64,000 nt of DNA from Favolaschia claudopus (GCA_037176885.1 JAWWNJ010000255.1:1-64000); one strand, 5' to 3'; positions 22,452 through 34,200 are shown, counted from the first letter of the stretch. Program-made: numbers and translations. The notes: generated by a model from the sequence alone, not told the origin.

Positions 22452-24939
22452 CTGTAACGAGTTATCGAGTTTGAGTCTGTGCAAGAGACTACACTGCGGT
22501 CTGAGTCTTTCATTAATGATCGGAATCAAGACGCGTTGCAACATGTGATCGCGTTCTCTCCGGCCCAGACTACAAATCCGAAGGTCCGATGAAAAGGCAA
22601 CTTTCGGCCGCTCGTCGCCTTCTTCCTCCACCTCCACGACGCCCACCACTCAGCTACGAGGTCCATGCACGCAACAAAAGGTCTATACAGATACTATCTC
22701 TGCTCCTCTACATGGAGATGAAGCCTGGAATGGTGTCGAAGATCGACTGAAGCAAAAGCTTGACGACATAGATCCAAGAACCCCAACCGTCTCTTGCGCT
22801 GCTCCCCCCTCGAACTCGTTGCGGGGCGGTACTCTGCGCTCGAAAGGACACAAAAAGCCGGTGACACGAAGAGCAAGGTGAATAGCGACATCGGAGAATC
22901 TTCAAAATTTTGCCGGAGTTGCTGACGAAATTTTCTAGGGCTTTGAGTGGGAAACGCCACTACAATGTCCTTGTTCGGCTAGCTCATGGTCATCTACACC
23001 GCTCTGCGCCTTCGAGACGTACTTCCTACGAGTGAAAATGAAGCATCGTGAATCTTCGGTCTTCGCGGTTTCGGGCACAATGTGAGCCTTGACAGAATCT
23101 CATAGACGACATGATTTTGGACTTATGTGACCTCAGGACCCAACTCAGATGTCAAGGGACACGAAATCAGTAATTTCTATGCTGTCTTTCACTTCCACTG
23201 CCAAGCGTCAGGGTGGAGGTCGGCTCCTTCGAGGCAAGCCGTGCCTTCGCTGTGGAAGATGACCTGACTGCTGTCTCACCCTCAGCCTTGGGAGATGCGT
23301 CGCGATGCACGGTCGAATATTCTCGACGGTGTCCATTCCTCGCATTCCTGACTTTCGCCTATGAAGACCACATTCATGCTACGCGTCGGCGCCTTAGTCT
23401 GGTCTCTCCGTCGTTGTTTTGAAACACGTCCGAGTCGTCTTTACCTTAGCATTCAGCGTCCCTCTATCATCGAGAATGTGACGCCGGAACCTCGTCTTCA
23501 CGCGAACTACTCCGCATCCATGTGCGACCAACCCGCTGCGTCTGGCACACCAGTCTCTGCACCGTCTTTTCTCGTCGATGGGAACGCCGCTCGATGGAAA
23601 CGCCGCACGAGCGTGGGTGTCGCGCTAACTTCTCCCCCCAGTCCCCGACCAATCCGACTCCAAAACTCCTACGGGCACCCACTTCCACCTCTCCCCTTTC
23701 CCGTATCTGGGGCTTGGTATGTGCTTTTGCACCCTCTCCCAGCCCTCGAGTCATAGCCTGCTGCTGCGCGATATCACCATCTGCTTCCATCCGAGGCATG
23801 ACCTTTGTGTCGGGTCACTTCACGCCCGCCTCCCGACGCGCCACGTCGTTCGCACGCAACGGTCCAGTGAGGCTCCCGTCGACGTCGATGGCCCTGCAGA
23901 CTTCCGCAACCTTTTGAAGCTTCTTTTCGTCCGTTTCTGCAGCTGCCGCTACTACCCTGCTGGACCCAGAGGCTACAGCGTTGACGTCGTCGGATGCCAG
24001 CGCTCCACTCGTCCTCGGACCCCCTGCTGACCCTCTCGAGGATCGCTAGCGTCAGCTGCGCCTGTATCAACTCCAACTGTCTCTCCATCTGGATTCGGGG
24101 CATCTCATTCACGACAACGACGGCGCTGCACAATGATGACCCAATCAACGCGATTTACCACGAGCGACCGTCGGTTCTTATATCCGCATCTCTAGGCATC
24201 CTCCACACCTCCTTCTGCGCCGTCATCATGAGATGCGGAGTTTCGCCCCGGCTACCGTCCTGCCCTGTATTGCTAGGCCATCTTGCAAGCAGTGCACGCG
24301 GTGGTATCGTGCTGGCGTTGGTCGCTGGATGCTCGAACCTGTCATGCTTTCGTTCTCCGCCCTTGATCGCTCGGTGGGGGCAGCGAGTCTCCTCCACAGC
24401 AATCCGTCGGAACATTGCCGTCTCTTCCCCCTTCGCTAAGGATCGAGCGGGTGTGACGTCGCACTACCAGAGTCCTGGAAGCTCGAGATGCTCATCCTTC
24501 CATTTTTCAGGAGGCGAGCGGGCTAGGGGTGGACGAGGAAGGGGTGCTAGACTCGCCAGTCGTCAGCGAGCGCTTCAAGTCATAGCGGGAGGGACTCGCA
24601 AACGCAGTCATTCAAGCGTTAACTCGACCCCCCTCTCTGACCCGTCCCCCCCTCGTACACCTGTTCTCCCAGCATATAACGCCGCTCCCATGCTTGCTGC
24701 TCCTTCAGCGGGTTGTCCCCTTCCCGCCCCACGCGCCAGAAATCGTGAAGGGTCTTTTGGCTCCCGCGTGACACAGCGTGGCAAGTTGTGACTTCCATGC
24801 AAAATGGCTCCTCGTCTGCAGCTCACTCGCGGCCGTGATGTCGTTCAAACCCTCCCCGTTCGCGGAAGCTCTACATGCTCTTAAAGGGACTCTCCCACTT
24901 TCGTGTGGATCGGAGCGCCAGTCTGGACAAATTCATCAC
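22452..24939. other. Eroded region, no intact gene
   Basis: Several ORFs overlap on both strands without a consistent splice model. Short stretches look protein-like (for example LGPPADPLEDR and LRLYQLQLSLHLDSGHL near 24020-24100, interrupted by a stop). The region probably holds decayed exons, but I cannot name them. Confidence 0.35.
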
Positions 24940-25740
24940 CCCCTTTCGCGTGGACAAGCTGCGACACCGATTCCACCCTGACTGGGTGCCCTCGTGGATT
25001 TCTGGCTCATTTCGTCCCCATTGACAACGAATGCAATGCTTTCATGATGAGCTTTACTTTGAATGGGACGAGATAGCCAGAACAGGCGCGCTGCAGCCGG
25101 TTAGCTCCGGAGTCCGTATCTTCAAGCTACTAGGCGCTCGGCGTGCGGACGCCCGGAATCATACTATTCCGCTGCCTGCTGTGACTCTGCTCCCGGGTAC
25201 GGAATGGACGTTTGTGGCGATGCCTCATTGCCGGGTCTTCGGCTGGCCTTCGTTTCATTGTCGGGAGGAGTTTGTTGGTGCGGTGACCGAGTACATCGAG
25301 GTGAGCATTCGACCTATCTCCTTCTCTACGAGTCTTCCATTTATTGACCCATTGCCAGGGGCTGCATTCATCCGCCGGCATACCGTCGTGTACTTGTGCG
25401 TCCCGCACCTCTTTCTCCTTTCCGCAAGCACTCATCCTATATCACAGTGGCATATCGAAGAATCGCGATTCATCCCTAAATGCTCACACTTCTGCTTCCC
25501 CGACACTCACTGCGGTTTTCCAGGACACCTCTTGTCCCAGAGAAATTGATCTGTGCTTCGTCGACCGCCCCTCCCAAATCCACGCCTATTCATCTGCCTC
25601 CTCTGCCGACATCGTTTCAGGCTCCATCTCGCCAAGCAAGTGGCTTCAGCTCTTCAGCGCTGTCGAGGGGGATAGCGGACGTCGTTGGGACGGTACCCAG
25701 ACGTCGGACGCTCGAGTCATTAGTCCTTTAATCTTCCAGT
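24940..25740 (+). pseudogene. Protein-kinase-like relic (agaric family)
   Basis: Blocks in the right order for a lineage-expanded agaric kinase-like protein are visible. They are an HPDWVPSW-like segment (about 24970-25000), RNHTIPLPAVTLLPGTEW with the VAMPHCRVFGWPSFHCREEF hinge-like block (25155-25280), and a later ESRFIPKCSHFCFPDTH block (25455-25510). The segment between them, where the catalytic His-Arg-Asp loop should be, is out of frame and unrecognisable. Stops interrupt the N-terminal part. I call a degenerate copy; family membership is inferred from pattern memory. Confidence 0.45.
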
Positions 25741-26427
25741 GAGTCCCAGGGCATAAGCCGGCTGGGGACGGACAACGTGCGAGAGATTGCGGGAAACGGT
25801 GGAAGATTCAGTTGTCAGTGAGCGCGTCAAGTCATGGTGGCCGGATCCGCAAACGAGTGGTTAACTCGACTCTTTCTTTGTGCTCGAGCGTCCACATTCG
25901 CGCGCACGCGCAATTCACACCTTGCTCCCCCTTTCCTTTCACGACAAGCTCATCCCGTGCGCAGCAGACGTTACCTTCACTATACGACCAAAACCATTGG
26001 TGGAGGCAGGAGCACGCGCTGAATCCGTCGAAGCTATATCTTGCGCGTATTCGTCCATCTGGGGCAGATGCGGGAGCACGAGTCGGTGGACCACCAGACC
26101 GGTACCGCCACGCTGGTGCATCCCAATCTCACTTGCTTATGATGTTTCTCGGTACAAAGCCCTTCGAGAGCCAAAGGTGTGCACTGTGTTGGCGGGATTC
26201 GCGCTGAGGCGCTGAGGCGGCGGCGGACTATTGGGGACTCGCGTATTCTATGGGCTTGGCTCTCCTCTTATCCTCGCGAGCTTCGAGGTGGTATGGATCG
26301 GAGTCGTATTCGCTAGAGCGGAGACCTGCCTAATATGGAAATTTTTGCAAAGACACGAATTTCTGAGTGAGCCAGTAAATCTCTCGAGGCCATTGTCTAT
26401 CGTGAATCTATGATTCTGTAGATCGAA
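25741..26427. other. Intergenic, no supported gene
   Basis: Low-complexity GC-rich sequence downstream of the kinase relic. Overlapping ORFs lack coding consistency. No repeat or RNA gene was seen. Confidence 0.35.
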
Positions 26428-27921
26428 CTACAAATCCAGCGCCACGCAGAGCACTCCGTATTGCTTCCATCTCTGACTTTTGGCGTAAGGCCTGCTGTTC
26501 TTCCGAAAGATTTTCTGCGGAAAGAGTAACTTGTAAGATACGATACAAAGGCTTCTAGGGAATCCACGCTTACCCAAAAGATTTCTAGTGGAGGGTCCTA
26601 TATGAATCTGCATCCCATTTTTCACGAACTGCTCCAACGCAGACCGGATTTGCCCATCACTGGGAAGATTAGTGGAGTAGTCATGACCCTGGTCTCCAAA
26701 TTGCGCGAAATAGATCTCCAAGCGTTCGAGCGGTGCGGGGCAACTGCGGCGGTTATCGAGCATCCGTATAATCCTCTCGTAGTCGACACTTGCAGAATGC
26801 CTCATCCATAGCGTGAGTTTGCGAAGGTTGGGGAGAACGTCACGGGAAGAAGCCAACACCTCGAAAAAGGGACGGAAGCGATCCTCGGAAGTCGTACCCC
26901 ATGCTGAAATTTTCAAAGATGTGAGGGTCGGTACGAGGCGAAGGGATCGACTGAGGACTTCGTCAGGCCATTCGCCGCTGTGCAGGGCAAGGTTGAGCCA
27001 CTCCAGTGGTGGCGATGAACGTGTCAAAAACGCGTTGAACGCATCGTAGCTCATGTCGAGGGCAGATAAGTGGAGATCCTTTAATGCAGGCAGAGTGAGA
27101 TACTGCAAAATGGCCGCGCTGTTGCCAGCGCTGGCGAAAAAGGCGAAGGTTTGAGGGCTGCCTAATTCGAGAGTTTCCAGAGACGCAAGGGTCAATGGCT
27201 GCACATCGGGGTCGTCCGGGTCCTCCTCTTCATAGAAGAAATTATGCATTACGAGGTGCGAAAGATTCGGAGCATCGCGCAGCATATTCAGTAGCCCGAC
27301 GTCCTCTGCGCTGCCCAAAGCCACGCCGACTTGCGATGAGATTGTCAGCTTCCGCAGGGCCTTAAATGGTCCATCGACGTCTACCAGCGCACCGAGCCCT
27401 GTGACGTCGGTGTGGGTGCCATCCAACTTCAAAGTCAAGCTTTCGAGTCGGTCCCGATACTGATACACGAGATCCTGGATGCCCGAGCGAGCCAGTCGGA
27501 GAGAGGAGCCCTCTAGTGACATGGATAAAGGGAGGGTACCAGCACGCTCCATCCACTTCCCGCAAAGCTCCGCATAGCAAGCCCTGCGCGGCAAATTGTT
27601 CATCGAAATTGTCGACCACAATCGGGGCGTCGAAAGCGCAATATGGCGCCAAAGTCGGCAAACACCGACGAAAACCATGGGCGCGTTATCTGGATACGTC
27701 GAAGGTTTGTCCCAAGTGTGGTCCACGCAGAGGAAGATGTGCGACTGGATTTCGAGCGGCAAGCGGGCCATTGGATCATGAAGAGAATTTAGCTGTCTTC
27801 GTGCCTGACTGCGCTGTTCTTCCAAGTCACGGAGAAGTTGTTTCTGCACGTCTATCTTTCTTGTGAGCTCGTCAATTTGCGCGCATAGCTCTGCATCCAC
27901 CGAAGCCTGCGGTGGCGACAT
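26428..27921 (-). CDS. F-box/leucine-rich-like protein A
   Basis: From ATG 27919-27921 the product starts MSPPQASVDAELCAQIDELT, a short coiled coil typical of agaric F-box proteins. An F-box follows at about residues 50-100: PMARLPLEIQSHIFLCVDH, then FVGVCRLWRHIALSTPRLWS. The remainder has leucine-rich-repeat-like segments (LASLETLELGSPQ, LPALKDLHLSALD, LPNLRKLTLWMR). Such proteins recruit substrates to SCF ubiquitin ligases through Skp1; the substrate is unknown. The paralog at 30389-31738 aligns block for block and ends soon after the VKNG-GP motif. Here the frame runs on past a GTAAGC donor, so the last 40 residues may be intronic. Confidence 0.8.
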   Translation of the reverse strand: MSPPQASVDAELCAQIDELTRKIDVQKQLLRDLEEQRSQARRQLNSLHDPMARLPLEIQSHIFLCVDHTWDKPSTYPDNAPMVFVGVCRLWRHIALSTPRLWSTISMNNLPRRACYAELCGKWMERAGTLPLSMSLEGSSLRLARSGIQDLVYQYRDRLESLTLKLDGTHTDVTGLGALVDVDGPFKALRKLTISSQVGVALGSAEDVGLLNMLRDAPNLSHLVMHNFFYEEEDPDDPDVQPLTLASLETLELGSPQTFAFFASAGNSAAILQYLTLPALKDLHLSALDMSYDAFNAFLTRSSPPLEWLNLALHSGEWPDEVLSRSLRLVPTLTSLKISAWGTTSEDRFRPFFEVLASSRDVLPNLRKLTLWMRHSASVDYERIIRMLDNRRSCPAPLERLEIYFAQFGDQGHDYSTNLPSDGQIRSALEQFVKNGMQIHIGPSTRNLLGKRGFPRSLCIVSYKLLFPQKIFRKNSRPYAKSQRWKQYGVLCVALDL

Positions 27922-28117
27922 GGTGGTGCAGAAAAAGAAAGAGGCTGAGACTTCGGCCGACAAACGCCGAAGGTAAAAATGTTTTGGAAATTTGCTCACT
28001 CACCGGCAGAAAACCATGTCAAATTCGATTAAGAGTAGCGGAAAGCCCTCACGATACGGAAATGTATATACGGTAAATATGTGAGCATTTTCTGTGCGCA
28101 CGACGACGCGCTAAGAT

Positions 28118-30199
28118 CACTGCATTCAGAGGCCGGCTCACCAGCCCCCTCGGCGAGATTCAGCGAGCCTTCGGCTAGCCCACCGGCCCGAAGCTAGCCG
28201 AGGCCTAGACAAAGGGAGACAAAGGGGTGATGCGAGGAAGGAACGTGTAGCGAGGTGCCGTGAGCTTCGGCTAGGTTCGGAACAAGCCGCCGTTCTGACG
28301 AGCCGCTGATGCCGCGTGACCAAACACACCAAACATCACAACAAACAAGGCACGCGCGGCTTTCGTCAGAAGGGGCTTGCTTCAAAGTCCGTGAAATGAG
28401 GGGCTTGGAAATTGCCCCGTAGCAAACGAACGCGACCGCTCGGCCATGGGGCCATTAGATAAAAGTTGTAGTTTGTTGATCTGGCTACAACATAGAACGA
28501 AAGTTCGTATATTTCTATGAAGAAATGATCGACTTCTCGGTGGTGCAAAGTGGCCCAAAACAGCCTTTTTTTGTAAGACCCCAAAAATATTTAGTATGTT
28601 ATGTATGGCTTCCAAGTGAACATCGGAGGTGTATATAGGCTACTACTATAGGTTACACATCTTATTTCCATATCACAAGCCGGAGATTGACTGCTATAAG
28701 CTAATCGACGCGAAAACGCGTCGCGTGTGATGCAATGTGACACCGTGTGACACACGCGTCGAGACGTGACGCGGGGTCGAAAAAATACACTACTTATCAC
28801 GAAATGTCATTGGCTGTCTACCCATAACACCCAATTGCATGCGCCATCGCGTACCGGGACCCTCAGAGAATGCAAAACACCCATTTTCGACAGTTTTTCC
28901 AGTATTAACGCCTTTTAAGTATTTTCCTCGAAGTTGATGTGTGCTCAATCAACACCAGAAAACCTGAGTCAGGGGAGCATAAATTGAGCCGAAGAAAATG
29001 TTAGAGGCAGGCCTTAGATATCATGTGTAACATACGGAAAAATCTAAGCAAACGGAACAGGTTCGAGGTCGCTACAGAGGATTCCGCAAGCCCTGTGTTT
29101 GATGGACTTTGAAGCAAGCCCTTCATGAGAAGTGCCCGGCTTGCCCGGGCCGGAACTGCGCGGGCTTGTTCCGAACCTAAGCTTCGGCTATCCTTACGGC
29201 TAGCTGCGGCTGATGTGCGGCTACGTCAGCGCTGGCCGGCTAGCCAATGGTCGCCTCGCCCAGTAATATACGCGGAGCTGTCAAACGGCTCATCGGCACT
29301 GGTCGGCATTGCTGATCGGTATCATCCGATGGTCTCCAGTGAGGCGTTAATGGCTTCTGTTGAGAGCCATGGATTTCCAGTGGCTTTCATCGATTTGACC
29401 TCCAATGTGAACCATTGTAGCCCAATGTTTTTAGGGACAAAGGGCAAAATAACGAGGATTCCAAAAAAAAAAAAAATGGCTTCCAAAGGAATCCGTTGTT
29501 CTATTTTTTCCCCATCTCCCTCAATGCGAATTGATTCTCCGAGTTGTATGGCCTTTCGTGTTGAGTGCAAGGTCAACTTGCGCCGGGGTGTACACGCAGG
29601 AGAACTCCGTCCCAACCGTGAATTATAGTAGATATTTCGTGTGTAAATCTTTGAATTGATTGCATTGCACATTGAACAATGAACAAGACCTCTGATGATT
29701 ACTACCAGACACATTCAACTTGTAAGGAAGGTCATTAGCTTAAGCAGCTGCTCACATACACGCTACAGCCTATTATGTCTCACTAAGAACACTTTTAAAT
29801 TTTGAATCTTCCGTGACTTAGATAATTTAAACTGAGATTCTTTTGAATTGAGCAATTTCCTACCTTCGTAGTTCTCGAATAAGTATGTACTGAATGTTAC
29901 ACGGAAGGTCTCCGCAACTATGAGTGATCAAACAGCGCGAAGGATTGCCAGTTCAATTAATTCAAGCCTTTTGTTCTAGCTTGAACACCACCAATTTCCG
30001 CTGTTTCCCACTGGACTCTGCCGTATTGAATGCCGCTGATGATCACTGTGATTTGTTCCCCGGCACTGACTCACATCATCAATCAATGGCCGCCAACAGC
30101 CAACGGCGGCCACTGGTGGCCGCCAGTGACTTTCCTAGTGATGGGTGTATTACTCGCCTCGCCAGCCCCCCTCTGGCTAGACGGCCTCTGAATGCAGTG
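28118..30199. mobile_element. Non-autonomous element with inverted ends between F-box paralogs
   Basis: An 18-nt sequence CACTGCATTCAGAGGCCG at 28118-28135 recurs perfectly inverted at 30182-30199. Inside lie further inverted pairs. GGGCTTGCTTCAAAGTCC (28373-28390) pairs with 29104-29121, and a TAGGTTCGGAACAAGCC segment (about 28272-28288) pairs with 29163-29187. GGCTAG-type subterminal motifs are frequent near both ends. A 9-bp GGCGGCCAC hairpin sits near 30105-30124. No transposase is encoded, and no clear target duplication was found. It may be one element or two nested ones. Confidence 0.5.
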
Positions 30200-30388
30200 A
30201 GTACTTAGGTATAGCGGCCTATAGCAAGGCCTATAGCCAAGGTATACATAGCTGCTCCTCGAATTTTCGAAGGTGCCACTCATTGGGTGCTTAGATGAGA
30301 TTCGAGAAACTCGAAGTCTCGAAGTGAAAGCTACAGGAGTGTGAGTAAAGAATACAGAAACGCAAAGAGCACGTACCGTTGCAGAATT

Positions 30389-31738
30389 CTATATCGAGTC
30401 TCCCGACAAGGGACCCAAGCGCAGACTCAGCCCGTTCTTCACCAGCTGCCGCATCCCGGCTCTGACTTGCTCGTTAGGCAGATCAGAGCTGAAGTCCCGC
30501 ATCTGCCACGCAAAAACGAGCGCAAAAGACTCGAGCGGTGTGCGGCAGGACTTCTGTCGAAAGTCCAGCATGCGCAGCACCTTGTCGTAGTCGATTGTCA
30601 ACGGATAATCCGTCCAGAACTCGATGTTTCGAAGATTGGGGAGCGTGTCGCGTGCTGTACCCAGGATGTCGAGGAACGGAGTGTAATGTGCGATATCCTG
30701 CGGCGAGACGCAGAGCTTGAGCTTGGATAGGGTAGGCAGGAGAGCGAGGAGGCTGATGACGACGGTGTCGTCCCATTCTTCGGGGATGGCGAGGGCAAGT
30801 GACTCGAGGGGCGGAGAGGAGCGAGAGAAGAGAGCAAAAAGATCTTCGTTCTCTATGTCCACTATGCTGAGATCGAGCGACTTGAGCGCGGGCAGCGTGA
30901 GATATCTCAGCATGGCGCAGCTACTGGCGCTGTTTCCGACCATAACCCAGCTGTAGGGCTGTCCGAGGCGTAACTCGTGCAAGGACGCCAGCGTAAGAGG
31001 CTCCAAAAGGTCGTTCTCATCTTCAAACCACACTTGGTCCAATACGCAGCTCTGTAGCTCCGGCGCAGCGCGCAGTATGTCTAGCCATCTGTCCATAATG
31101 GTGACATTCGTCATCTCTTCGGTGCATGTAGCTTCCAGTGTCAGGGTCTTCAAGGAGGACAACGGAGAGACTTCGTCCACGTTGAATTGCATGATTGGGT
31201 AGGACACATCAAGCAAGTCGTCGAGCGGTAGGATCAAGCTGAGATTCTCCAATTGATGCCTATATTGCCCGACCAAATCAAGAACACTTTTCTCCAGTTT
31301 CAGGGAACCGCCGAGTGTGAGGGATAGAGGAAGGCCTTTGGCACGATCCAGCCAGATCCTGCAGAGATCAGAATATTTTGAACCGCGAGGCAAGGATTCC
31401 AGCACGACTTCAGCCCATAGTTTCGGTGTAGCTAGAGCGATGTCGCGCCAGAGACGAGAAACACCCATCAAATTTATTGGAGGCGAGTCAAGAGCTGGTT
31501 GGGTTACATCGCCTGCATAGACGAAGCAGCCTGGGTGTTCGGGGAGAGATTGAAGGAATATATCGGACTGGAGCTCGAATGGTATCCGGGCCATTGGATC
31601 CAATAGAAAATTGAGCTGGCGGCGAGCATCGCTTTGCTGAGTTACCAGGCCACGAAGGATGTGTTTTTGGGCCTCAATAGCGGAGGAGAGGTCGTCTATG
31701 CGCTCTCGCAGCTCAGCAACACTCGGGATATTGACCAT
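30389..31738 (-). CDS. F-box/leucine-rich-like protein B, 449 aa
   Basis: A single open exon runs from ATG 31736-31738. It has the same design as the F-box gene at 26428-27921: an N-terminal coiled coil, then the F-box (PMARIPFELQSDIFLQSLPE and GVSRLWRDIALATPKLW). Leucine-rich segments follow (LASLHELRLGQP, LPALKSLDLSIVD, LPTLSKLKLCVSP). The two are on the same strand about 2.5 kb apart and are clearly tandem paralogs that have diverged. The likely role is substrate recognition for an SCF ubiquitin ligase. The tail ends cleanly at GPLSGDSI. No intron is needed. Confidence 0.85.
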   Translation of the reverse strand: MVNIPSVAELRERIDDLSSAIEAQKHILRGLVTQQSDARRQLNFLLDPMARIPFELQSDIFLQSLPEHPGCFVYAGDVTQPALDSPPINLMGVSRLWRDIALATPKLWAEVVLESLPRGSKYSDLCRIWLDRAKGLPLSLTLGGSLKLEKSVLDLVGQYRHQLENLSLILPLDDLLDVSYPIMQFNVDEVSPLSSLKTLTLEATCTEEMTNVTIMDRWLDILRAAPELQSCVLDQVWFEDENDLLEPLTLASLHELRLGQPYSWVMVGNSASSCAMLRYLTLPALKSLDLSIVDIENEDLFALFSRSSPPLESLALAIPEEWDDTVVISLLALLPTLSKLKLCVSPQDIAHYTPFLDILGTARDTLPNLRNIEFWTDYPLTIDYDKVLRMLDFRQKSCRTPLESFALVFAWQMRDFSSDLPNEQVRAGMRQLVKNGLSLRLGPLSGDSI

Positions 31739-31844
31739 GGGTGAAGTTTTCAAGGCCTATCGATGACGGCAGTGGACAAGCCTAAATTGGGTCAGTCGAG
31801 TCGGGCCGACAAGAGCCGGTAATTGAACGTAAATTATGAATTAT

Positions 31845-32797
31845 TCAGAAAATGAGGATGAGGAAAATAGAGAAAAAAGAAGGAGAGAAGAACACCTGAG
31901 AACGACTACCAGTCGCATATGCGCAATAAAAAGTGTCCCAAAATTTTCTTCTGAAAATCATCCAGCTTTTAGGTTCATTGGAATCCGTTGCCAAGATCTT
32001 TGCGAGGTTAACGGTAAAATATAAATGACAGCGTTTGTAACAAAGTAAGAGAAAGCCCCGTTGCAGCCTCCACCGCCGCAGCACCCGCCTTGCCACAAAA
32101 CTACCCCCACCTCCCTCACGCTCATCTCCCACACCGCGCCCGAACCCAATCCTGCTATTCCAACACCCGTAGAAATCGCAGAGAGCAAATCGGCGTCCCA
32201 ACGAGCTCGACAGCGCCAGCGCCAAAACAAGAGGTAAAACAAAAGTGACGAGGAGCGCGTGGGGGAGGGGAATCGGCGCTGCAAAATGCCAGTAAAAGGT
32301 CGGAAATCGAACTTGACGGAGACAGAGATATCCCGGACTCACCGAGGTATGGATTAACAACGCGAGGAACACCGGGTTCCTAGAAATCGCGACTAGCACT
32401 GCGAAGACGAATGTTAGAATGAGTGAGTAAAAGTAAGCGATGGAACTCACCTGCGTTGCAGGGAAGCAAATGATTTCCGAGAACAAAAAATGCGACCGGC
32501 GCCGAGGTGTTAGCTTTCAAGATTGGGACCAGGCGCGAGTTGGGGGATGAGAGCGAGGGGAGCAGAGGTAGTTTTTAGCGAGGTAGCGGGTGCTGGGTAA
32601 TTGTGAGCGAAATTGTGCATCAGAAGGCTAAGAAGACTTACCGCTGGGAGGACGTTGCTTTGGGGTTCGATGATGAAGAAATTTGGAGAGCGAACGAGAG
32701 CGAACAACAGGCGATATCGAAGAGATATTGTTTTTGTCTTTTGGAGGGGCGTTTTCTGGAATGAAGCATTATAAGCATGTGGCGGACGAACAATCAA
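31845..32797 (-). CDS. Possible multi-exon membrane protein, unknown
   Basis: Minus-strand segments are hydrophobic and coding-like: LVAISRNPVFLALLIHTS, HALLVTFVLPLVLALALSSS, and in another frame LLSAISTGVGIAGLGSGAVW with WQGGCCGGGGCNGAFSYF. GT-AG borders exist at 32641/32514 and near 32450. The frames do not all close in phase, so the exon chain is not settled. It could be a gene with three or four transmembrane segments or a decayed one. I do not recognise a family with confidence. Confidence 0.3.
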
Positions 32798-33009
32798 CAG
32801 AACGAACTCACTTTGGGAAGTTTATTCCAATGTAATGACGGTCAGCGGTAAGCGCGTGGACAGACTGATGTAGTGAATTTCCATCGTGTTTCTGGATTCT
32901 GACAGCCTTGTTAATTCCGGGACAGAATTGAACCAAGAACAGAAGGTTGGACCCACCGAAATCTTTGCCTCAGCGACCCAACTAATGGCGCGTTTTTACG
33001 ATTTCTTCT

Positions 33010-33360
33010 CGCAGCGTGAGCGTGTTCGGCGCGTTTTTGGGTGGTTTTATATTTTCGTCAGCGTTCCGCGTAGCGGCGCGTGTTTGCTGGTCAAAGCATT
33101 AGAATCCATACTTGCAACTCACTGGGTGAAGAACTCGACTCACGATTATCACAGATTTTCGGTAACGGCGTCAGCGTTCTCCCTCAGAGCGCGTGTTGGT
33201 GTTTTCGCATTTTCGTCGGCGTCCCGCGTAGCGGCGCGTGTTTGCTGGTCAAAGCATTAGAATCCATACTTGCAACTCACTGGGTGAAGAACTCGACTCA
33301 CGATTATCACGGATTTTCGGTAACGGCGTCAGCGTTCTCCCTCAGAGCGCGTTTTGGAGT
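33010..33360. repeat. 158-bp tandem duplication
   Basis: The segment containing GCGCGTGTTTGCTGGTCAAA at about 33077 recurs 158 bp later, followed by the same run through TGCAACTCACTGGGTGAAGA and CAGCGTTCTCCCTCAGAGCG. The two copies differ at only a few positions in the shared core, so the duplication is recent. A partial third copy flanks it. Confidence 0.75.
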
Positions 33361-33539
33361 TGTTGAACTTTTGTTGCGGTGGTGGCGTTGGAGGTAGAAG
33401 TTGTGTTGAACTGAAGTTAGTGTTAGTTAAGTGTAATGACAGAAGCGGCGGGAGGGCCCACTATAGTATGTAGTAAATGTTGTAAAATTGCGCAGGCGTA
33501 GGTAGAAGTGGTTGTGCAAAAGACTAGACGCAGCGTGAA

Positions 33540-34200
33540 TTAGGGGTATTGTAACGAAAGAGGGAAATAATGAACTCACTTTGAAAGAAATAGTTGAAAT
33601 CAAGTGATAAATGCCATGGTAGTGGAGCCGTAGATAAAGCAGCAGGTGTGTGAAACTGAACAAATCTGTGAGCCAGGGGTAACGCTCAAACAATGAACCC
33701 ACATCGAGAGATAAATTGGAAAAAAAAAATTTGAGTGCGTCCGTCCAAGAAAAGTTTGAATCGTGTGGTAGTGCGATAGTTGTGGGGCCGTAAAGGTGGC
33801 AGCCAATGTGTAGAACTGGCCAAATCGTGAGCCAGGACTGAAGACAGAGAAATGAACCCACATCGGAAGATGAAGTGGAAAAATGTCGAGTCCGTCCGTT
33901 TAGATCATGAAGTAGTTGTGAACCCCATAGTGGAGCGAGGTAATGCCGTAGTGAAGCTAGCTCAACCATAAGCAAGCGTTATTATAATCGAAAGCGTAGG
34001 AAAGGAAACCCACAAAGAGTAGATGCGGTAGGCAGTGGTAGCGTAGTAGAATAATGAAACTAGACAAACGATCAGCAAGCGTCATCGAAAGCACAGGAAA
34101 GCAAACACCCACAGAAAACCGAGGCTTTGAGTGTAGATGCGGTAGGCGGTGATAGTGCAGTCGTAGTAAAAGCGAGCTATGTAGCCGTTAAAGCCTTCGT
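33540..34200. repeat. Degenerate tandem repeats, units of about 130-175 bp
   Basis: Phrases such as GTGAGCCAGG, AATGAACCCACATCG, GTGGTAGTGCGATAG and GTAGATGCGGTAGGC recur in the same order. The long minus-strand ORF at 33427-33975 is internally repetitive for this reason and I do not call it a gene. The rest of 34200-34750 shows only short ORFs. Confidence 0.5.

Noticed and set aside
23994..24791. 265-codon plus-strand ORF in the eroded region
   Set aside because: A competing frame looks more protein-like over part of it, and no splice chain or family supports it.
28395..28457. tRNA-like A-box (minus strand TGGCCGAGCGGT) within a GC-rich segment
   Set aside because: No matching B-box, no cloverleaf and no CCA-side pairing could be drawn, so I do not call a tRNA. 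It may be a tRNA-derived fragment.
28710..28726. CGACGCG-AAAA-CGCGTCG hairpin as a terminator or replication site
   Set aside because: Short, inside a repeat element, and ACGCGT-type motifs are common in this window; no function can be argued.
29462..29475. Poly-A run that might mark a LINE or SINE tail
   Set aside because: No upstream reverse transcriptase, tRNA-like head or target duplication was seen.
33427..33975. 182-codon minus-strand ORF
   Set aside because: It is explained by the degenerate tandem repeats, and shows no coding signal apart from length.
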